Assembly: GCF_000271845.1 (NCBI RefSeq)
Contig: NZ_JH719395.1
Coordinates: 3,466,253 to 3,530,252 of the forward strand
From: Rhizobium leguminosarum bv. trifolii WSM2297
Lineage (GTDB): Bacteria; Pseudomonadota; Alphaproteobacteria; Rhizobiales; Rhizobiaceae
Reading direction: 5' to 3'
DNA length: 64,000 nt
Shown here: positions 45,199-54,725 of the stretch, piece by piece
Layout of the letters: every line of letters begins with the position of its first letter
Position numbering within the stretch: the stretch's first letter is position 1
The notes under the pieces: model-generated
Seen by the model: only the letters and a program-made list of their open reading frames with translations
Database searches by the model: none
What the model was told of the DNA's origin: nothing
Translations under genes and position numbers: made by a program

Positions 45199-46130
45199 TG
45201 GCCGCTCTCCTTCGGATCGAGCGCGTCCCGCAGGCCGTCGCCAAGCAGATTGAAGCCGAGGCTGACGATGAGGATGGCGATGCCGGGCATCCCCGCCACC
45301 CACCATTGATCGAGGATGAAACGCCGGCCCGAGGCGATCATCGCACCCCATTCCGGCAGCGGCGGCTGCGCCCCCAGGCCGAGGAAGCCGAGACCGGCCG
45401 CCGTCAGGATGATGCCCGCCATATCCAGCGTCACCCGCACGATCAGCGAGGAAATGCAAAGCGGCATGACATGGCGCACGACGATGCGCAGCGGCGAGGC
45501 GCCCATCAACTTCACCGCCGAAATATAATCGGACCGCCGGACCGTCAGCGTCTCGGCGCGCGCGATGCGGGCATAGGGCGGCCAGGATGTGATGGCGATG
45601 GCAATGATCGCGTTCTGGATGCCGGGACCGAGAGCAGCGACGAAGGCCAGCGCCAGCACCAGCTTCGGAAAGGCGAGGAAAATATCGGTGATGCGCATCA
45701 GCGTCGCGTCGACCCAGCCTCCGGCATAACCCGATACCGTGCCGACGATCAGACCGACCGGCGCCGAGATGACGGCGACGAGCACGACGACGAGCAGCGT
45801 CAGACGCGATCCGTAGATCAGCCGCGAATAGATATCGCGGCCCTGGTCATCCGAACCGAGCAGGAATCCACCCGTCCCGGGCGGCAGCAGCCGGGCATTG
45901 CGCAGATCGCCGACAACAGGATTGTGCGTCGCCAGCACGTCGGCGAAAGCGGCGATGAAAAGCAGCGCCACGATGATCAGCAGACCGACGACGGCAAGCC
46001 GGTTGGCGGTGAACTGCCGCCAGGTGACGTAGGCGCGGCCGAGACGGGCCTGCATGCGCGATTGCGGCCGGTCGGACAGCAGCCATTCGCGGCGGCTCAT
46101 CGCTGGAGATGGGCTGGCAGGGGCCGTCAT
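45195..46130 (-). CDS. dipeptide ABC transporter permease (DppC-like)
   Basis: A 311-residue protein with a cytosolic N-terminus, six membrane helices and the DppC motif GSDDQGRDIYSRLIYGSRLT, plus the EAA loop (SDYISAVKLMGASPLRIVVRHVMP). The ATG at 46130 overlaps the stop of the partner permease by 4 bases. It forms the inner-membrane channel with the DppB-like protein. Confidence 0.92.
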   Translation of the reverse strand: MTAPASPSPAMSRREWLLSDRPQSRMQARLGRAYVTWRQFTANRLAVVGLLIIVALLFIAAFADVLATHNPVVGDLRNARLLPPGTGGFLLGSDDQGRDIYSRLIYGSRLTLLVVVLVAVISAPVGLIVGTVSGYAGGWVDATLMRITDIFLAFPKLVLALAFVAALGPGIQNAIIAIAITSWPPYARIARAETLTVRRSDYISAVKLMGASPLRIVVRHVMPLCISSLIVRVTLDMAGIILTAAGLGFLGLGAQPPLPEWGAMIASGRRFILDQWWVAGMPGIAILIVSLGFNLLGDGLRDALDPKESGQ

Positions 46131-47194
46131 CGGTTTTTCGTCCTCGGGTCGAGCGTCCGGTAGAGAAGATCGGACAGAAGATTGATGCCGATGAAAACCG
46201 TGCCGATGACGATGGTGCCGCCAAGCACGGCATTCATATCGGCATTCTGCAGCGAATTGGTAATGTAGAGCCCGATGCCCGGCCAGGAAAAGACGGTCTC
46301 GGTCAGCACCGATCCTTCGAGCAGACCGGCATAGGAGAGCGCAATGACGGTGACCAGCGGCACGGCGGCGTTGCGCAGTGCATGGCCCCAGATCACCCGC
46401 GTTTCCGAAAGCCCCTTGGCGCGCGCGGCAACGATATATTCCTGCGAAAGCTCGTTCAGCATGAAGCTGCGGGTCATGCGGCTGATATAGGCAAGCGAGA
46501 AATAGCCGAGCAGCGACGCCGGCAGGATGATGTGGCGGAAGACATCGTAAAAGACATCCCATTGTCCCTGCCAGGCACTGTCCAGAAGGTAGAATCCGGT
46601 GATCGGCGTGAAGGTATATTCGAAGACGATGTCGATGCGGCCGGGAAAGGCGACCCAGCGCAGTTTCGCATAGAAGATGACGAGCGAGATCAGCGCCAGC
46701 CAGAAGATCGGCACCGAATAGCCGATCAGGCCGATGACACGCACCAGCTGGTCGGCGATACTGCCGCGCCGCACGGCGGCGAGCACGCCAAGCGGCACGC
46801 CAACGAAAGCGCCGATCAGTGTTCCCAATGTCGCGAGCTCGACCGTCGCCGGGAATGCCCGGCGAATATCGACCATGACAGGATTGGTCGTCAGCACCGA
46901 ATTGCCGAAATCGCCGGACAGGACGCCTTTCACATAAATATAGAACTGCTGATAGAGCGGCAGGTCGAAGCCCATCTCCCGCCGCACGCGCTCGACGACA
47001 TGGTGGGGCGCGCGGTCGCCGAGGATGGCGAGCACGGGATCAATCGGCACGACGCGGCCGATGAAGAAGGTGACGGCCAGAAGGCCGAAATAGGTGGTGA
47101 CGGCGGCAAACAAAAACCGCCCCAGCGCCTTTGCGAACGCTTCAGCACGGCCCTTTCGGGGCCGCGCCTCCTGTGTTGTTCCGACGATGCTCAA
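46127..47194 (-). CDS. dipeptide ABC transporter permease (DppB-like)
   Basis: A 355-residue protein with six helices and DppB-type features: FFIGRVVPIDPVLAILGDRA near the N-terminus, LYQQFYIYVKGVLSGDFGNS and the EAA-type loop EYIVAARAKGLSETRVIWGH. The N-terminal 35 residues (MSIVGTTQEARPRKGRAEAF) are hydrophilic; a slightly later start cannot be excluded. It lies 18 bases downstream of the binding-protein gene. Confidence 0.9.
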   Translation of the reverse strand: MSIVGTTQEARPRKGRAEAFAKALGRFLFAAVTTYFGLLAVTFFIGRVVPIDPVLAILGDRAPHHVVERVRREMGFDLPLYQQFYIYVKGVLSGDFGNSVLTTNPVMVDIRRAFPATVELATLGTLIGAFVGVPLGVLAAVRRGSIADQLVRVIGLIGYSVPIFWLALISLVIFYAKLRWVAFPGRIDIVFEYTFTPITGFYLLDSAWQGQWDVFYDVFRHIILPASLLGYFSLAYISRMTRSFMLNELSQEYIVAARAKGLSETRVIWGHALRNAAVPLVTVIALSYAGLLEGSVLTETVFSWPGIGLYITNSLQNADMNAVLGGTIVIGTVFIGINLLSDLLYRTLDPRTKNR

Positions 47195-47212
47195 GCGACC
47201 AATCCTGCCGGA

Positions 47213-48856
47213 CTATTCCTTGGCGATCGGACCGACGAAATTGGTGTCGAAGCTCGGACCCAGTTTGAAGTCCTTCACGCTTTTGCGATAACCGGCCACC
47301 TCGGTCTGCTGGAAGATGAAGACGAAGGGGCTGTTTTCAAGGTATTTCTTCTGGATATCCTGATAGATGGCGGCGCGCTTGGCGGCGTCGCGTTCCAGCA
47401 GTGCTGCCTTGGCTTGCTTGTCGAGCTCCGGCGCTTCCCAGGCATTGCGCCACGCGAGCGTCTTTACCGTGCCGGCATCGGAATTGTCGGGATTGCCAGT
47501 AAACGTGTCGGCATTGGAATTCGGGTCGAAATAGTCCGAGCCCCACTGGCCGATATACATGTCGTGGGTGCGGGCGCGGTACTTGGTCAGCGTCTGTTTG
47601 CCGTCGCCCGGGATGATTTCCATCTTCACGCCGGCCTGCGCCAGCGTCTGCTGCATGGATTCGGCGATGCCAGTCACCGGCTGCGTGTTGCGCACGTCCA
47701 TGGTGATCGAGAAGCCGTCGGGGACGCCGGCCTTGGCGAGCAGTTCCTTGGCCTTGGCGACATCGAGCTTGTAGGGGTTTTCGTCGAGTGCGCCGAGCTG
47801 GCCCTTCGGCAGGAAGGTCTGATGGATTTCGCCGATACCCTTGATCAAGGTCGCGCCGATCGCATCGTAGTCGACCAGATATTTGAAGGCTTCCTGAACT
47901 TCCGGCTTCTTCAGGTTCTCGTTCTTGTTGTTGAGGCTGACATAATAGATCGTGCCCTTCGGCGCGCTCGTCGTCGCCAGATCGGCATTCTTCGAAACGG
48001 CGTCGATATCACCAGGCTCGAGGTTCCGGGCGATATCGATATCGCCGGCTTCGAGCGCCAGCCGCTGGGCCGAGCTTTCCTTCATAAAGCGATAGATGAC
48101 GCGATTGAGCTTCGCCTTGTCGCCGTAATAATTGTCGTTGCGCTCCAGCACGACCACTTCATTGGCGCGCCATTCGCGCAGCTTGAAGGCGCCGGAACCG
48201 GCATAACCGGTCTTCAACCATTCATTGCCGAAATCATTGTCGTATTTGTGCTCGGCATCGGGCGTCACCGCCTTCACATGCTCCATCACCAGCTTCTTGT
48301 CGACGACGGAAGCGACCGTTGCCGTCAGGCAGTTGAGCACGAAGCTCGGCGCATAGGCCTTGTCGACGGTGAAGACGAAGGTATTGGCATCCGCCGCCTT
48401 GGCCTTTTCCACGACGTTGTCGCCGGTCAGGCCGAACTGGGTAAGGATGAAGGCCGGGCTCTTGTCGAGCTTGACGGCGCGCTCGAACGACCAGGCGACG
48501 TCTTCGGCGGTGATCGGGTTGCCGGAGGCGAATTTCAAGCCCGATTTCAGCTTGAACGTATAGGTGAGACCATCATCGGAAACGCTCCAGCTGTCGGCCA
48601 GATCGCCCTTGACCTTGGAGGTGTCGTCCATGTCGAGACGGACGAGCAGGCTGTAGCTGTTGCTGGTGATTTCGGCGGTCGAAAGCTCGAACGCCTCACC
48701 CGGATCCATCGTGATGATATCATCGATGGCAAAACCTTCGACCAGCGTATCCTTGGGCGTCTCGGCAAAGGCCGAGGGTGCGGCCATCATTAGCAGCGAA
48801 AGAGCGGCTCCTGCGGAAAGCAGGCGGAAATTGCGGCTGAGCTTGGTGATCATCAT
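47213..48856 (-). CDS. dipeptide/oligopeptide ABC transporter substrate-binding protein
   Basis: A 547-residue SBP family 5 protein. A signal peptide (MMITKLSRNFRLLSAGAALS to PSAFA) precedes KDTLVEGFAIDDIITMDPGE and the family segment WSVSDDGLTYTFKLKSGLKF. A C-terminal lobe ends VGPIAKE. It captures peptides in the periplasm. The ATG at 48856 with GGGGA upstream removes 48 residues of unlikely N-terminus. It is second in the operon, after the dipeptidase. Confidence 0.92.
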   Translation of the reverse strand: MMITKLSRNFRLLSAGAALSLLMMAAPSAFAETPKDTLVEGFAIDDIITMDPGEAFELSTAEITSNSYSLLVRLDMDDTSKVKGDLADSWSVSDDGLTYTFKLKSGLKFASGNPITAEDVAWSFERAVKLDKSPAFILTQFGLTGDNVVEKAKAADANTFVFTVDKAYAPSFVLNCLTATVASVVDKKLVMEHVKAVTPDAEHKYDNDFGNEWLKTGYAGSGAFKLREWRANEVVVLERNDNYYGDKAKLNRVIYRFMKESSAQRLALEAGDIDIARNLEPGDIDAVSKNADLATTSAPKGTIYYVSLNNKNENLKKPEVQEAFKYLVDYDAIGATLIKGIGEIHQTFLPKGQLGALDENPYKLDVAKAKELLAKAGVPDGFSITMDVRNTQPVTGIAESMQQTLAQAGVKMEIIPGDGKQTLTKYRARTHDMYIGQWGSDYFDPNSNADTFTGNPDNSDAGTVKTLAWRNAWEAPELDKQAKAALLERDAAKRAAIYQDIQKKYLENSPFVFIFQQTEVAGYRKSVKDFKLGPSFDTNFVGPIAKE

Positions 48857-48954
48857 GGTCTGTTCCCCTGTTCTTGATTGATTACGAAGCGTTTTATCGG
48901 TCATGCCCATTAAACTATTGTCCATTCCTGGCGCGTCCAGAGGCGCGCGGCGCT

Positions 48955-50013
48955 TTAGGCGCGGTCCTCCCGCCAAGCTTGTGCCAGAATGCGAAGCCAA
49001 TTTTCACGGGCAAGTTTCGTGAGATCCGCTTCACCATATCCAACCTCCCGGAGAGCGGCAATCAGCTTCTGATTGCCGGCGGCGTCGCCGATTTCCTCAG
49101 GAATTGTGGCGCCGTCGAAGTCCGATCCGAGCCCCACGCAATCGATGCCGATGCGGTTCACCAGATAGTCGATGTGGCGGATCATATCGGCAAGCGGCGT
49201 ATCGCTGTCCGAGCGGCCATCGGGACGCAGCATGGCGGTGGCATAGTTGATGCCGACGAGCCCGCGGCTTTCGCGGATCGCATCGAGCTGCCTGTCCGTC
49301 AGATTGCGGGCGACCGGCGTCAGCGCATGGGCGTTGGAATGGCTGGAGACCAGCGGCTGGTCCGTCGTCTTCGCCACGTCCCAGAAACCTTTTTCGGTGA
49401 TATGGGCAAGGTCGATCACGATACCGAGGCGATTGCATTCCCGCACCAGCTCGAAGCCGGCATCGGTGAGGCCGGGCGCTGTGTCCGGCGACATCGGAAA
49501 GGCGAAGGGCACGCCGTAACCGAAGACATTGTGCCGGCTCCATACCGGCCCGAGCGACCGCAGCCCGGCTGCATAGAATACCTCGAGCGCCGCAAGATCG
49601 GCGCCGATCGCCTCGCAGCCTTCCATATGCATGACGGCGGCAAATATATCGTCCGCCATGGCGCTGCGGATATCCTTCACCGTCCGGCAGAGCCGCCAGG
49701 CGCCGGCCTGGTCGAGCCGCAGCGCGATCGCCGCCATCTCAGTGGCTATGGCAAGGGAAGGCAGCGGATCGAGAGGCGCCGCCATTGGCGTGATATAACG
49801 GCCGTCGGCATCCGGATCGGCAAAGACCAGGTCGCCGGAGGGAATGTAGATCGCGCAAAGACCGCCCGAAAGGCCGCCCTCTCTGGCCCTCCGCACATCG
49901 ATATGGCCGAGCGTCGTGCCGTCTGCGAATTCCGCGATGGGGTCGCTGCCGTCTTTTGAATGTGTCCAGAGTCGAAGGAGAACGTCGTTGTGACCGTCAA
50001 ATACGAATTGCAT
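48955..50013 (-). CDS. membrane dipeptidase family (M19) dipeptidase
   Basis: A 352-residue metallopeptidase. The likely zinc ligands are present: His8 and Asp10 (DGHND), Glu131 (HMEG), His204 (DLAHI) and His225 (SSHSNAHA); the C-terminal GSDFDG is also typical. M19 enzymes hydrolyse dipeptides, including some with D-residues or beta-lactams. No signal peptide is seen, so it probably acts in the cytoplasm on imported dipeptides. It is the first gene of the peptide operon, 98 bases before the binding protein. Confidence 0.92.
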   Translation of the reverse strand: MQFVFDGHNDVLLRLWTHSKDGSDPIAEFADGTTLGHIDVRRAREGGLSGGLCAIYIPSGDLVFADPDADGRYITPMAAPLDPLPSLAIATEMAAIALRLDQAGAWRLCRTVKDIRSAMADDIFAAVMHMEGCEAIGADLAALEVFYAAGLRSLGPVWSRHNVFGYGVPFAFPMSPDTAPGLTDAGFELVRECNRLGIVIDLAHITEKGFWDVAKTTDQPLVSSHSNAHALTPVARNLTDRQLDAIRESRGLVGINYATAMLRPDGRSDSDTPLADMIRHIDYLVNRIGIDCVGLGSDFDGATIPEEIGDAAGNQKLIAALREVGYGEADLTKLARENWLRILAQAWREDRA

Positions 50014-50078
50014 CTGTCTTCCTGCGCCGCCCTACTTCGTCATTCCTAAATCGGAATCGATTCAAGGATAAATTATGC

Positions 50079-50135
50079 AGCATTCAAAATGCTACAGCGT
50101 CCTTTGCGCGTCTTTTCAGACGCGCGCCGCTGTAG
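50079..50135. repeat. nested-hairpin intergenic element
   Basis: A small hairpin (AGCATT-caa-AATGCT) followed by CTACAGCG (50092-50099) pairing with CGCTGTAG (50128-50135), enclosing GCGCGTC (50106-50112) pairing with GACGCGC (50119-50125). It lies between the sugar and peptide operons. The nested symmetrical form suggests a dispersed rhizobial repeat. Confidence 0.6.
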
Positions 50136-50200
50136 AGCGCGAATGAAACGTCAGAATAGAAAAGCTGACGGAATTCGCCACTTCTTTTTTTCGTCAGCGC

Positions 50201-50230
50201 AAAAACGGAACGAGGGCCGAAGCCCCCGTT
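50201..50230 (-). terminator. terminator of the sugar ABC operon
   Basis: Minus strand AACGGGGGC-ttcg-GCCCTCGTT, then ccgTTTTT, 28 bases after the permease stop codon. Confidence 0.75.
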
Positions 50231-50257
50231 AAAATCATCGGATCATGCCATCTGAGG

Positions 50258-51283
50258 TCAGTGCTTGCGGCGCTTCTTCTGCCTGTAGACGTCGATGACG
50301 ACAGCGGCGACGATGATGAGACCTTTGACGATCTCTTGGTAATAGGCGTCGATCCTGAGGAAAGTGAAACCCGAGGTCATGACGCCGAGGATGATGGTGC
50401 CGATCACGGTGCCGGTGATGCGCCCGACGCCGCCGGTGAGCGAAGTGCCGCCGATGACGGTCGCGGCGATCGCATCGAGTTCATATCCGACGCCCATGCT
50501 GGCCTGTGCGGTTTCGGCGCGTGCCGCCGTGACGATGCCGGCAAGGCCGGCAAGCAGTCCGGCAATCACATAGACCTTGACGAGGTGCGCCTCGATGTTG
50601 ATGCCGGAAACGCGCGCCGCCTGCGGGTTCGCGCCGATGGCATAGGTGAACTTTCCATAACGGGTGTAGCGCAGGGCAATGTGAAAGATCAGCGCAACGA
50701 CCAGGAAGACGACGACCGGCCAGGCTTTGGTTCCGATGAAGTGGAACTGCTCGGTGATGCCGGAAACCGGCTGCCCCTTCGTATACCACTTCGCCACACC
50801 GCGAGCCGAAACGAACATGCCGAGCGTTGCAATGAACGGCGGGATTTTCGTGTAGGCAATGAGCGCGCCGTTCGCCAGACCCGCAGCAGCCCCGATCAGC
50901 AAGCCGACCATGATCGGCACGACAGCCGGCAGATCGGTCAGCGAGGGAAAGACCGCCCGGCCCCAGGTCGACGACTGGGCGAAACTTGTCGCGATCATCG
51001 CCGTCATGCCGACGACCGAGCCCGAGGAAAGATCGATGCCGCCGGTGATGATGACCTGCGTGACGCCGACGGCGATGATGCCGATGACGGAGACCTGCAG
51101 GATCATGATCGTCAGGCGCTGCGAATTCATCAGGAAGCTCTGGCCGATGAACATCCAGCCGAGCACTTCGTAGATGAGCGCTATGCCGACGAGCACGAGG
51201 AAAATGCTGAGCTCAGTCGGTAAGCGCCGCCGTCTTTGCCGGGTTGCGAGCGGAGCCGCGCCCTCTGCTGCCTTGGTACTCAT
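50258..51283 (-). CDS. sugar ABC transporter permease (RbsC-like)
   Basis: A 341-residue permease with about ten membrane helices. The family motif GGIDLSSGSVVGMTAMIA and the conserved GANPQAARVSGINI and TVIGGTSLTGGVGRITGT segments place it with RbsC/XylH/inositol permeases. It is the last gene of the operon, 34 bases after the ATPase gene. Confidence 0.93.
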   Translation of the reverse strand: MSTKAAEGAAPLATRQRRRRLPTELSIFLVLVGIALIYEVLGWMFIGQSFLMNSQRLTIMILQVSVIGIIAVGVTQVIITGGIDLSSGSVVGMTAMIATSFAQSSTWGRAVFPSLTDLPAVVPIMVGLLIGAAAGLANGALIAYTKIPPFIATLGMFVSARGVAKWYTKGQPVSGITEQFHFIGTKAWPVVVFLVVALIFHIALRYTRYGKFTYAIGANPQAARVSGINIEAHLVKVYVIAGLLAGLAGIVTAARAETAQASMGVGYELDAIAATVIGGTSLTGGVGRITGTVIGTIILGVMTSGFTFLRIDAYYQEIVKGLIIVAAVVIDVYRQKKRRKH

Positions 51284-51317
51284 ATCAAACCTCCCTTGGG
51301 CAATCGCCGACGGCGCA

Positions 51318-52859
51318 TCACTGCGCAGCCAGCTCCATCACCTTGATCTGCGTTGCTTCATCGCGATTGAGGAAACCGGTCACGCGCCCCTCATGCATGA
51401 CCATGATGCGGTCGCTCATCCCGAGCACCTCGGGCATCTCGGACGAGATCATGATGACCGCCACGCCGTTTCGCGCCATTTCCGTCACCAGCCGGTGGAT
51501 TTCCGCCTTGGCGCCGACATCGATGCCGCGCGTCGGCTCGTCGAGGATCAGGATCCGCGGATTGGTGAGCAGCCAGCGGCCGATCAGCACTTTCTGCTGA
51601 TTGCCGCCCGAAAGATTTTCCACCCGCTCGTAAAGATTTGGCGTTTTCACCCGCAGCTTTTTTGCCATGTCTTCGCAGGTTGCCTCGATGGCCCCCTGCT
51701 GCACGAAACCGCCCTTGACGTATCTGTCCTGGAGAACGGCGATCTGCATGTTCTCGAGAATATCGAGGATCAGCAGGCAGCCGGTATCCTTGCGGTCCTC
51801 GGTCAGGAACGCCATCTGGTGGCGGATGGCCTCGGTCGGCGAAGAGATCGTCACCGGCTTGCCGTAGAGCTCGATCGAGCCGGAGCTTGCCGGCGTCACG
51901 CCAAACAGCGTTTCGGCGACATTCGACCGCCCGGACCCGACAAGGCCGGCCACCCCTAGGATCTCGCCCGCCCTCACCTCGAAAGAGACGTCCTTGAAGA
52001 CACCATTGAGGCAAAGATCCTTGACGGAGAGCATGACCTCGCCGATCGGCACCTCCTCCTTGGGGAACATCTGGGTGATCTCGCGCCCGACCATCATGCG
52101 GATGATGTCGTCGCGGGTGACGTCGGTCGAAGCGTGGGTACCGATATAGCGGCCGTCGCGGAAGACCGAAAACTCGTCGGCGATCTCGAAAAGCTCGTTC
52201 ATCTTGTGGGTGATGTAGACGATGCCGATGCCCTGAGATCTGAGATCGCGGATGATGCGGAAAAGATGCTCGACCTCGCGCTCGGTCAGCGCCGAAGTCG
52301 GCTCGTCCATGATCAGCACGTCGGAATTATAGGACACCGCCTTGGCGATCTCGACCATCTGGCGGTTGGCGACCGACAGGAATCGGACCTCGATATCGGG
52401 ATCGATTGCTATATTGAGCCGGGCAAACAGCTCTTCGGTCATGCGATGCATCACGCCGTGGTCGACGAAACCGAAGCGGTTCTTCGGTTCGCGGCGGATC
52501 CAGATATTTTCCGCGACCGTCATGAACGGCATCAGGTTCAATTCCTGATGGATCATCGCAATGCCGTTCTCCAGCGCGTCGAGCGGAGATTTCAACTGGA
52601 TCTCGATGCCTTTCAGGCGAATATCGCCCTTATCGGGCGTGTAGATGCCGGCGAGGATCTTCATCAATGTCGACTTGCCGGCGCCGTTTTCGCCCATCAG
52701 CGCATGCACGGAGGCGCGCTTCAGCCGGAACTGCACGTCGTCGAGGGCGACGACACCGGGAAATTCCTTGCGAACGCCTTCGGCGCTCAGCAGATATTCC
52801 GCATTCGGAACTGCGCCGCTCGCACGCACGGCGGCCATGGTTGTCGGGCTGACGGCCAT
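51318..52859 (-). CDS. sugar ABC transporter ATP-binding protein (RbsA-like)
   Basis: A 513-residue protein with two ATPase modules. The first has Walker [10 protein letters not shown] and Walker [16 protein letters not shown]. The second, degenerate at Walker A (GLVGSGRSN) as usual in this family, has [16 protein letters not shown] and [15 protein letters not shown]. It powers import of a monosaccharide or inositol. The ATG at 52859 has GGAGGAG upstream, which fixes the start. It lies 68 bases after the binding-protein gene. Confidence 0.94.
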   Translation of the reverse strand: MAVSPTTMAAVRASGAVPNAEYLLSAEGVRKEFPGVVALDDVQFRLKRASVHALMGENGAGKSTLMKILAGIYTPDKGDIRLKGIEIQLKSPLDALENGIAMIHQELNLMPFMTVAENIWIRREPKNRFGFVDHGVMHRMTEELFARLNIAIDPDIEVRFLSVANRQMVEIAKAVSYNSDVLIMDEPTSALTEREVEHLFRIIRDLRSQGIGIVYITHKMNELFEIADEFSVFRDGRYIGTHASTDVTRDDIIRMMVGREITQMFPKEEVPIGEVMLSVKDLCLNGVFKDVSFEVRAGEILGVAGLVGSGRSNVAETLFGVTPASSGSIELYGKPVTISSPTEAIRHQMAFLTEDRKDTGCLLILDILENMQIAVLQDRYVKGGFVQQGAIEATCEDMAKKLRVKTPNLYERVENLSGGNQQKVLIGRWLLTNPRILILDEPTRGIDVGAKAEIHRLVTEMARNGVAVIMISSEMPEVLGMSDRIMVMHEGRVTGFLNRDEATQIKVMELAAQ

Positions 52860-52927
52860 ATCATCTCCTCCGGATACGGACAGGCGGAAAGGATGCGGGC
52901 AGAGCCCGCATCCCGTTGGCACTCGTC

Positions 52928-53857
52928 TCAGTTCTTGGTGACGAAGTCCTTGACGTTTTCAGGCGTGACGAGCTGGAAGGGAATATAGACCTTCTTGTCG
53001 ATCTTTTCGCCCTTGGCGAGCTTCAGCGCCGCATCGAGCGAGCCCTTGCCCTGGCCGGCGGCGTCCTGGAAGACGGTGACGTCGAGATCGCCGGCCTGCA
53101 TGGCGGCAAGCGCGTCCTGCGTGGCGTCGACACCGCCGACGACGACCTTGGTCATGTCCTTGCCGGCAGCCTTCAGCGCCTGGATGGCGCCGATCGCCAT
53201 TTCGTCATTGTTGGAGATCACGGCGTCGAATTCGATACCGCTGGAGAGCCAGTTGGTCATCAGGTCGGCGCCCTGGGTGCGGTCCCAGTTGGCGGTCTGC
53301 TCTTCGACGATTTCCAGGCCCTTGCATTCATCGGTCTTGACGACGTCATGAACGTCCTGGGTACGCATGCGCGCAGCCTGGTTGGAAAGCTCGCCCATGA
53401 TAACGACGGCCTTGCCCTTACCGCCGAGAATGCGGCAGATTTCCTTGGTTTCCAGCGTGCCGGATTCCTGCTCGTTGGATGCGACGAAGGCCTGCTTGTC
53501 CGGCAGCGTGTCGACGTTGACCGGCTGGCGGTTGACGTAAACCAAGGGAATGCCGGCATCGGCGGCGAGCTTCGACATTGCCGTCGTCGCGTCGGTATCG
53601 ACCGGGTTGACGATGATTGCATCGACCTTGGAGGCGATGAAATTCTGGATCTGGCTCTGCTGCTTGGAAACGTCGTTCTGCGCGTCTTCGACCTGCAGGG
53701 TCACGCCGCTCAGCGTCTTGGCATAATCGGTCATGCCGTTACGCAGAACGGTCAGAAAGTTGTCGTCGAACTTCGCCATCGAGACGCCGACGGTTTCTGC
53801 GTGAGCGGCCGTCGACATGACGAGCGCCATTGCAGTGCCCAGGATAAACTTTTTCAT
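52928..53857 (-). CDS. sugar (inositol/ribose-type) ABC transporter substrate-binding protein
   Basis: A 309-residue periplasmic protein of the RbsB/Peripla_BP_4 family. Signal peptide [20 protein letters not shown]; then [40 protein letters not shown] and [11 protein letters not shown]. These segments recall myo-inositol/rhizopine binding proteins (IbpA/MocB-like), so inositol is my best guess, but ribose or another sugar is possible. The ATG at 53857 follows GGAGGAAG. It is the first and probably most expressed gene of the three-gene importer. An inverted repeat at 53966-53992 lies upstream. Confidence 0.9.
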   Translation of the reverse strand: MKKFILGTAMALVMSTAAHAETVGVSMAKFDDNFLTVLRNGMTDYAKTLSGVTLQVEDAQNDVSKQQSQIQNFIASKVDAIIVNPVDTDATTAMSKLAADAGIPLVYVNRQPVNVDTLPDKQAFVASNEQESGTLETKEICRILGGKGKAVVIMGELSNQAARMRTQDVHDVVKTDECKGLEIVEEQTANWDRTQGADLMTNWLSSGIEFDAVISNNDEMAIGAIQALKAAGKDMTKVVVGGVDATQDALAAMQAGDLDVTVFQDAAGQGKGSLDAALKLAKGEKIDKKVYIPFQLVTPENVKDFVTKN

Positions 53858-53965
53858 TTTCACTTCCTCCACAAGCGGTGCCCGGCTGCACCCTCCTCAC
53901 GCCGGAGCTCCAGGCATTTGCCTTGGAGCGCAATTCTCCGCGCCACCTCTCCCGCGGCGCAAAAC

Positions 53966-53992
53966 GGAACAAACAAACCGTAAAATTTGTTC
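53966..53992 (+). promoter_or_regulatory. inverted repeat overlapping an EcfG-like promoter
   Basis: GAACAAA (53967-53973) pairs with TTTGTTC (53986-53992). The same bases read on the plus strand as GGAAC, 17 bases, TGTT (53966-53991), which fits GGAAC-N18/19-TT. It could be an operator for the sugar operon (minus) or a stress promoter for the DUF1993 gene (plus). Either reading is tentative. Confidence 0.35.
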
Positions 53993-54221
53993 TTCGGAAT
54001 ATTCATTCCATTTTCTGGGAACGACGTCAAGCCTCTTTAGAAGCGACGATGTAAGGATAAAGGCGCAATGTCGCGGGCTTAACGATCGGCGCCTGATTTC
54101 CCTCTGTTGTGAAAGAGGAAGGGCGCATCCATCTATGGGAGGTCAAAGACAGCGCCAGGGCCGCAGGCGTCTTCGACATTCCGACGCGGCCGGTCATTTA
54201 AAGATTTTGGAGACAGGACAA

Positions 54222-54719
54222 ATGTCCATTTCGATGTATCGCCTCACCGTTCCGATGTTCCAGCGCGGCCTCACCAGCCTGAAAACCTACCTCGACAAGG
54301 CCGAGGCCTATGCCAAGGAGAAGAATATCGATCCTGCCATATTGGTCGCCGCGCGCCTTGCGCCCGACATGCTGCCGCTCTCCGGCCAATATCAGCGCGC
54401 CAGCGATAGCGCCAAATTCACGCTCGCCCGTCTGACCGCCACCGACGCTCCGAAGTTCGAGGATAATGAAAAGACCTTCGACGATCTGCGCGAGCGCCTG
54501 GCAAAGACCGAAGCCTATCTCGCCGGCTTCTCCCAGGACGCGCTGCAGGGCACGGAAAGCCGTGAGATCACCCTGCCGGGCAAGAGCGGCATCGTGCTGC
54601 CCGGTGACGAATATGTCACCGTCTTCGCACTGCCGAACTTCTATTTCCACGTCGCGACGGCCCACGCCATCCTGCGCAACCAAGGTGCGCCGATCGGCAA
54701 GCGCGATTATCTCGGGTAA
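54222..54719 (+). CDS. DUF1993 family protein
   Basis: A 165-residue protein beginning MSISMYRLTVPMFQRGLTSL, with LAPDMLPLSGQYQRASDSAK and the end HAILRNQGAPIGKRDYLG. These are the conserved blocks of DUF1993, an all-helical DinB-like family of unknown function. The ATG at 54222 follows GGAGACAGGA; longer frames are not family-like. It stands alone, convergent with the PehA-like gene, whose stop lies 6 bases beyond. Confidence 0.86.
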   Translation: MSISMYRLTVPMFQRGLTSLKTYLDKAEAYAKEKNIDPAILVAARLAPDMLPLSGQYQRASDSAKFTLARLTATDAPKFEDNEKTFDDLRERLAKTEAYLAGFSQDALQGTESREITLPGKSGIVLPGDEYVTVFALPNFYFHVATAHAILRNQGAPIGKRDYLG

Positions 54720-54725
54720 AAGACG

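Noticed and set aside
46109..48793. Open frame of about 890 codons on the plus strand opposite the peptide transporter genes
   Set aside because: Antisense shadow of conserved permease and binding-protein genes; no recognisable motif.
54109..54201. Short frame ending in IHLWEVKDSARAAGVFDIP upstream of the DUF1993 gene
   Set aside because: Only about 30 codons with no clear start; could be a remnant but nothing supports a function.
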